Assembly: GCA_000961585.1 (NCBI GenBank)
Contig: LADN01000057.1
Span: 1 to 37,184 of the forward strand
Direction of reading: 5' to 3'
DNA from: Peptococcaceae bacterium BRH_c4a
Lineage (GTDB): Bacteria; Bacillota; Desulfotomaculia; Desulfotomaculales; Desulfocucumaceae
DNA length: 37,184 nt
In this document: positions 33,562-37,184 of the stretch, in pieces
Numbering within the stretch: position 1 is the first letter of the stretch
How the letters are laid out: every line of letters begins with the position of its first letter
The notes under the pieces: generated by a model
What the model was told of the DNA's origin: nothing
Seen by the model: the letters and a program-made list of their open reading frames with translations, nothing else
Databases searched by the model: none
Program-made: the position numbers and the translations under genes

Positions 33562-34437
33562 TTAGACCCGCCTCAGTTTCTTTATAATGGGCTCCTCACT
33601 TTCATAAATCCTGATAACCCCATCCCCCATGGCCTTTTCCAGCTCACGGATGTCTCTTACCAATCTCTTAACTCCCTGCGGCTCTACTGATGCAGACTGG
33701 TCACTTCCCCACATAGCCCTATCCAGGGTGATATGCCTTTCGATTACGCATGCACCTAAAACCGCCGCTGCAAAGGTGGTGGCAAGTCCTACCTCGTGTC
33801 CGGAATAACCTATCGGAACATTGGGGAACATTTCCTGTAGTGTTTTTATTCCTTTAAGATTCAGTTCTTCCGGCATGCAAGGATAGGTTGAGGTGCAATG
33901 AAGTATAATAAGGCCTTCTGTGCCAATCACTTCTATAGCATTCTTAATTATTTCTATATTACTCATCCCTGTCGAAACAATGATAGGCTTTCCGTATTTC
34001 TTGTGGTGCCTCAAAAGGTTGTCGTCGGTAATTGAAGCTGACGCTATCTTATAGCACGGCGGATTAAACTGCTCAATAAAATCAACCGAACCCTCATCCC
34101 AGCAAGAAGCAAACCAATCAATTCCTTTTTCTTTACAGTACCTGTCTATTTCCAAATACTCATTATAACCGAATTCCAGCCCCCGTTTTAAATCTCCGTT
34201 TGTGGAACCGAAAGGATTTTCTCTCGGCTTTGCCAGTTCCTCGGAAGAGTAAACCACTTCAACAGTACGCTTCTGAAATTTTACTGCATCACAACCACTT
34301 TCTACGGCAGCATCTATCAGCTTTTTTGCTATTTCTATGGAGCCGTTATGATTGATACCGATTTCAGCTATAATATAGATTGGATTGCCTTCACCCACAA
34401 ATTTACCACCGATTTTAACACCTTTTTGTGATTGCAT
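33562..34437 (-). CDS. NeuB-family synthase (sialic-acid/ulosonic-acid condensing enzyme) without SAF domain
   Basis: A 291-aa protein with the complete NeuB TIM barrel: IIAEIGINHNG (about 22-32), VKFQKRTVE, IDWFASCWDE, IASASITDDNL, VSTGMSN, ILHCTSTYPC, PIGYSGHE and ERHITLDRAMWGSDQSASVEP. These give the PEP and metal residues. NeuB proteins are usually about 340-350 aa with a C-terminal antifreeze-like SAF domain; here the frame ends just after the barrel at VIRIYESEEPIIKKLRRV. The next gene starts at once, so the domain has not been lost by frameshift. GGGGGAT precedes the ATG by about 6 nt. It should condense phosphoenolpyruvate with an aldose. Confidence 0.92.
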   Translation of the reverse strand: MQSQKGVKIGGKFVGEGNPIYIIAEIGINHNGSIEIAKKLIDAAVESGCDAVKFQKRTVEVVYSSEELAKPRENPFGSTNGDLKRGLEFGYNEYLEIDRYCKEKGIDWFASCWDEGSVDFIEQFNPPCYKIASASITDDNLLRHHKKYGKPIIVSTGMSNIEIIKNAIEVIGTEGLIILHCTSTYPCMPEELNLKGIKTLQEMFPNVPIGYSGHEVGLATTFAAAVLGACVIERHITLDRAMWGSDQSASVEPQGVKRLVRDIRELEKAMGDGVIRIYESEEPIIKKLRRV

Positions 34438-34488
34438 ATTTAATCCCCCATATAAAATAATTTTTATTTCTTAAACGGAAAAAGCAAT

Positions 34489-35640
34489 TTATTTATTCCA
34501 TTTAACACCCCTTAATATGGAATTTTTATTAATACAACCCTTATTCCTCTCAACAAGGCATAACAGTTCCTCAACAACTTCATCAGTAAGGTAGTTTGGA
34601 TGCAAACCCATCTCCATCAACCCGGTATATTTAGGATTATAATAGTGATCCTCTGTCTCCACCCTAGGGTTATCATAGTGTTTGATCTCAACACTATAGC
34701 CTGCCTTCTTGCCAACCGCATAAACTTTTTCTGCCAGTTCATTTACCGAGAAAGTTTCGGTGATCTGGTTAAATATCCTTAATTTGCCATGTTCTGGCGG
34801 ATGCATAGCAGAAAGGTAAACACATGCTAGAGAATCCTTAATATTTATATAACCCCTAATCTGTGTACCGGAACCGTATATGGTCAAAGGATGTCCAACT
34901 ACCGCCTGCACAACAAACCTATTTAGGACGGTACCAAATATTTCATCGTAATGGAAATTGGTCATAAGACGGGAATCCTGTTTTCCCTCATCGGTGAATA
35001 TACCATAAACCGGGCCTTGCATAAGATCGGTAACCCTCAGTCCCCATGTTCTCACATAATACCAAAGCATATCGGTGTCCTGAATTTTTGTAGTATGGTA
35101 GAGTGAGCTTGCCTGGCGGGGAAATAGAAACTTTTCAGTTCGGCCTTTATGCTCTATATCAAACCAGCCTTCCTCTATGTCTATATTAGGGGTCCCGTAT
35201 TCTCCCATAGTACCAAGCTTTATGATATGGCACTGAGTATTTACTTCCTTTACCGCATATGCAATATTTAACGTACTTATTAAATTGTTTTGGAGAGTAA
35301 AGGCAGCTTTTTCACGATTGAGCATTGAGTATGGTGCGGATGGCTGTTCAGCATAATGAATTACCACATCTGGCTTATGGTCAATAAATATGCTTTTTAG
35401 AAAATGATAATCCGTTACATCACCTATATATATACCAATTTTATTTCCTGTTAAGCCCTCCCATATCCTAGTGCGTTCCACAAGATTAGGATTTAAAACA
35501 ATGGGTTCACAGTCCAACTCCAAGGCTGTGTACCGCTTGAAATAATTATCAATACCAATAACCTCGTGTCCTTTACTGGAGAAATGCATACATGTGGGCC
35601 AACCCATATAGCCGTCACAGCCCATAACTAATATCCTCAC
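34489..35640 (-). CDS. UDP-sulfoquinovose-synthase-like enzyme (SQD1/Agl3 family)
   Basis: A 383-aa extended SDR closely resembling SQD1 along its length. GCDGYMGW (NAD loop; SQD1 has GGDGYCGW), KLGTMGEYGTPNIDIEEG, QASSLYHTTKIQDT with Tyr-x3-Lys, GHPLTIYGSGTQIRGYINIKD, and NPRVETEDHYYNPKYTGLME. These segments match the chloroplast and archaeal enzymes that join sulfite to UDP-glucose. In Sulfolobus Agl3 serves the S-layer glycan, which makes a surface-glycan role plausible here. GTG 35640 has GGAGG 6 nt upstream and overlaps the preceding stop (GTGA). Sulfite would be available in a sulfate-reducing host, if that guess is right. Confidence 0.83.
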   Translation of the reverse strand: MRILVMGCDGYMGWPTCMHFSSKGHEVIGIDNYFKRYTALELDCEPIVLNPNLVERTRIWEGLTGNKIGIYIGDVTDYHFLKSIFIDHKPDVVIHYAEQPSAPYSMLNREKAAFTLQNNLISTLNIAYAVKEVNTQCHIIKLGTMGEYGTPNIDIEEGWFDIEHKGRTEKFLFPRQASSLYHTTKIQDTDMLWYYVRTWGLRVTDLMQGPVYGIFTDEGKQDSRLMTNFHYDEIFGTVLNRFVVQAVVGHPLTIYGSGTQIRGYINIKDSLACVYLSAMHPPEHGKLRIFNQITETFSVNELAEKVYAVGKKAGYSVEIKHYDNPRVETEDHYYNPKYTGLMEMGLHPNYLTDEVVEELLCLVERNKGCINKNSILRGVKWNK

Positions 35641-36710
35641 ACAGTACCTCCGTAATAGTTTTCTTCAACTCTTTCAATGACTTTGTTTTCAATCAAGTAC
35701 TTCTTCAGTGCTTGTTTGTCCAAGGGAATTTCACTAGCGGAGATATATGATTTTTTTACCTTACCATATACCATGTTTGAATAATCATAATTAATAGATT
35801 CGTAAATTGATTTGAATGCAGGGGTGAGTGCAAACATATCTTCTAATTCAATTGCGCGTTGAACCTCATCCTCTGTCATAAGTTCTTCATATAATTTTTC
35901 CCCGGCCTTAGCACCTGTTTCAATTATTTCAATTTCTTGGGTTTTATAGCCATACCTCGGTGCCAGAATGTCTATCATTGCTTCAGCAAGGTCAGGGATT
36001 TTTACAACGGGCATTTTAGTTATAAAAACCTCTCCTCCTTGCGAAATCACAACTGCTTGCAACACAAGCCTAGATGCCTCTTCAACTGTCATGACAAACC
36101 TAGTCATTCTCTTGTCAGTTAAAGTAACCGGTCCTCCATTTTTGATCTGTCTCATAAAAAGTGGAACAACAGAACCTCTAGACCCCATTACATTACCAAA
36201 CCTTGTACTGCTAAAAACAGTACAACCACCGTTTTTAACCGCATTGGCGGCAGTTATAAGCTTTTCCCCCATAAGTTTTGAGGTTCCCATAACATTTGTA
36301 GGGTTAACAGCCTTATCGCTGCTGGTAAACATAACGCACTTGACCTCACAGGTAGAAGCAGCCTTTATAATATTTTCCACACCTATTATGTTTGTCTGAA
36401 CCACGTCAAAAGGATTATATTCGGAAAGTATAACGTGTTTGAAAGCTGCGCAATGTATGATAACGTCTATCCCGGCAGAGAGCTTTTCGACCTTGCCCTG
36501 GTCTCTTACATCACCAAGAAAACAGCAGATATTTTTGTTTTTATAATACTCCATTAAGAAGAACATTTCCGTTTCATTATTATCCATTAGCCTTAATTCT
36601 TCCGGTTCTAATGTGTTAAGCTGTTTAACTATCTCTTTGCCAACGGTTCCTGCTGCACCAGTTATAAAAATCTTTTTACCAGCAAAATATTTTTTCCAAT
36701 TAACATCCAC
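35637..36710 (-). CDS. Soluble NDP-sugar 4,6-dehydratase of the WbpM/PglF type
   Basis: A 357-aa extended SDR of the FlaA1/CapD family without the N-terminal membrane region seen in full-length WbpM/PglF. IFITGAAGTVGKEIV, VIIHCAAFKHV, SSDKAVNPTNVMGTSKLMGEKL, STRFGNVMGSRGSVVPLF and GGPVTLTDKRMTRF match. The catalytic tyrosine of FlaA1 (nine residues after the motif Asp) is replaced here by Met, as in WbpM/PglF, so C5 configuration should be retained (UDP-2-acetamido-2,6-dideoxy-4-hexulose). GTG 36710 has GGAGG 9 nt upstream. It is the first gene of the operon visible here, directly beside the IS110 end. Confidence 0.9.
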   Translation of the reverse strand: MDVNWKKYFAGKKIFITGAAGTVGKEIVKQLNTLEPEELRLMDNNETEMFFLMEYYKNKNICCFLGDVRDQGKVEKLSAGIDVIIHCAAFKHVILSEYNPFDVVQTNIIGVENIIKAASTCEVKCVMFTSSDKAVNPTNVMGTSKLMGEKLITAANAVKNGGCTVFSSTRFGNVMGSRGSVVPLFMRQIKNGGPVTLTDKRMTRFVMTVEEASRLVLQAVVISQGGEVFITKMPVVKIPDLAEAMIDILAPRYGYKTQEIEIIETGAKAGEKLYEELMTEDEVQRAIELEDMFALTPAFKSIYESINYDYSNMVYGKVKKSYISASEIPLDKQALKKYLIENKVIERVEENYYGGTV

Positions 36711-36724
36711 ACATAATAACCTCC

Positions 36725-37017
36725 ATTTCGCCGCCTACTGCTGGCGACACAAATAGTAATGAAAACGGGATGCGCAGCAAACACCCCTGCGTTACAATGT
36801 ATCTGAGGGAAAAGCACACTACAAAGCACGATGAGGTGAGTTGCAGACTGCCTCTTGGCTTAAATCAGTATAATAACCAGTGTAAGGATCGCCTTTCAAG
36901 CACAAATAAGTGGTGCCACGAGGCCGCACGCTAATCATTGTTTTAGCTCTTCGTTAAATGTGTGGCAATCCAGTCGCTGCCTTCTCCCTCACGATTTATT
37001 TGTGAGGAGGGAAAAAA
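36725..37017 (+). ncRNA. Candidate IS110-family bridge RNA / left-end non-coding region
   Basis: About 290 nt of non-coding sequence precede the IS110 transposase, the position where IS110-group elements encode the bridge (seek) RNA. I can see stems: CGCAG/CTGCG (36773-36777 with 36787-36791), and a long stem GCCTCTTGGC/GCCACGAGGC (36850-36859 with 36915-36924, one mismatch), extended outward by TGC/GCA (36842-36844 with 36926-36928), with a 55-nt internal region that could hold a guide loop. The exact left boundary of the element is not defined here. Start and end given are the whole region, not a mapped transcript. Confidence 0.55.
36986..37011 (+). promoter_or_regulatory. Hairpin overlapping the IS110 transposase ribosome-binding site
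   Basis: CCTCAC (36987-36992) pairs with GTGAGG (37002-37007), a 6-bp stem with a 9-nt loop. The 3' arm is part of the Shine-Dalgarno AGGAGGG (37005-37011), which lies 6 nt before the TTG start. Folding would lower transposase translation, so the element appears to limit its own expression. Confidence 0.5.
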
Positions 37018-37184
37018 TTGAAAGTTGTTTACCCTATTTGTTGTGGCGTCGATGTACACAAGACATTTCTCGTCGCTACGATCATCGCAACCCAGGGCAT
37101 AGTTCCGAGTTACAAGAAGAAGCGCTTTTCCACCTTCAACAATTCCATTCTGGCGTTCAAGCAGTGGTTGTTGGATAACAATTG
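37018..37184 (+). CDS. IS110-family transposase, N-terminal part only
   Basis: From TTG 37018 the frame is open to the window edge, 55 codons. CGVDVHKTFLVATI (about 9-22) is the first Asp motif of the DEDD/RuvC-like catalytic domain of IS110 transposases. YKKKRFSTFNNSILAFKQWL then follows, as in the family. AGGAGGG is 6 nt upstream. The element faces away from the polysaccharide operon; its left end lies within about 70 bp of the first operon gene. Confidence 0.85.
   Translation, partial: MKVVYPICCGVDVHKTFLVATIIATQGIVPSYKKKRFSTFNNSILAFKQWLLDNN

Noticed and set aside
1-37184. CRISPR arrays, tRNA or rRNA genes
   Set aside because: No regularly spaced direct repeats and no cloverleaf or rRNA-like segments were seen by reading; not tested by a search program.

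Overview
The window looks like part of a bacterial chromosome carrying a large surface-polysaccharide (O-antigen or capsule-like) biosynthesis locus. The organism is most likely an anaerobic Firmicute of the Peptococcaceae / Desulfotomaculum-Pelotomaculum type. That guess rests on GGAGG-type ribosome sites, many GTG and TTG starts, an Rpn-family nuclease, an IS110 element and the enzyme mix. No rRNA, tRNA or other marker gene is present, so the taxonomy is inference. From 36710 down to 1220 every gene is on the minus strand, and most neighbours overlap or abut (ATGA/GTGA/TTGA, TAATG and TAAATG junctions), so it reads as one or a few long operons.

Layout in transcription order, right to left. 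(a) 37184-36725: left end of an IS110-family element facing outward, with a structured non-coding stretch before its transposase. (b) 36710-34489: a soluble NDP-sugar 4,6-dehydratase of the WbpM/PglF type and a UDP-sulfoquinovose-synthase (SQD1/Agl3)-like enzyme. (c) 34437-28356: a sialic-acid-synthase-like condensing enzyme without the SAF domain, a KdsC-GmhA fusion, a class IV aminotransferase, a TIM-barrel isomerase, two SDRs and an SpsF-like cytidylyltransferase. Together these look like one pathway for an unusual ulosonic or amino sugar. (d) 28340-24034: Wzx flippase, a large GT-B-like protein and a methyltransferase. (e) 24019-23256: a broken region where the 5' part of a CMP-sugar synthetase gene is joined out of frame to a methyltransferase. 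(f) 23255-18445: an intact CMP-sugar synthetase, HpcH/HpaI aldolase, D-2-hydroxyacid dehydrogenase, epimerase, cyclase-family hydrolase and HAD phosphatase, a possible acyl or side-chain acid module. (g) 18403-11993: a second GT-B-like protein, a DegT aminotransferase, the CDP-glucose pair rfbF/rfbG, an RmlC-like cupin and a GT2. (h) 11993-7964: DegT, FemAB-like acyltransferase, NodB-type deacetylase and membrane GT2. (i) 7911-5571: Wzy-like polymerase and a PglC/WbaP-type initiating phosphoglycosyltransferase. (j) 5547-1220: DegT and class I aminotransferases and an orphan thiamine-diphosphate E1 alpha/beta pair. (k) 946-1: an Rpn-family nuclease/transposase gene with its own likely promoter, running off the left edge.

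As a system, initiating transferase, Wzx and Wzy make a complete Wzy-dependent assembly core. The rest supplies rare sugars: CDP-4-keto-6-deoxyglucose derivatives, a C6-dehydrated UDP-HexNAc, a probable sulfonated sugar and a nonulosonate-like sugar. It also supplies decorations by amino, methyl, acyl and possibly two-carbon transfer. No Wzz or BY-kinase chain-length regulator is present. Composition changes along the cluster (about 58% GC in a sampled line at 1741-1800, about 40% at 24541-24600), suggesting assembly from pieces. The observations most worth checking are the nonulosonate-like module, the SQD1 homologue, the orphan E1 pair beside CDP-sugar genes, the truncated synthetase/methyltransferase junction, a G10 tract inside the isomerase gene, and the possible IS110 bridge RNA.
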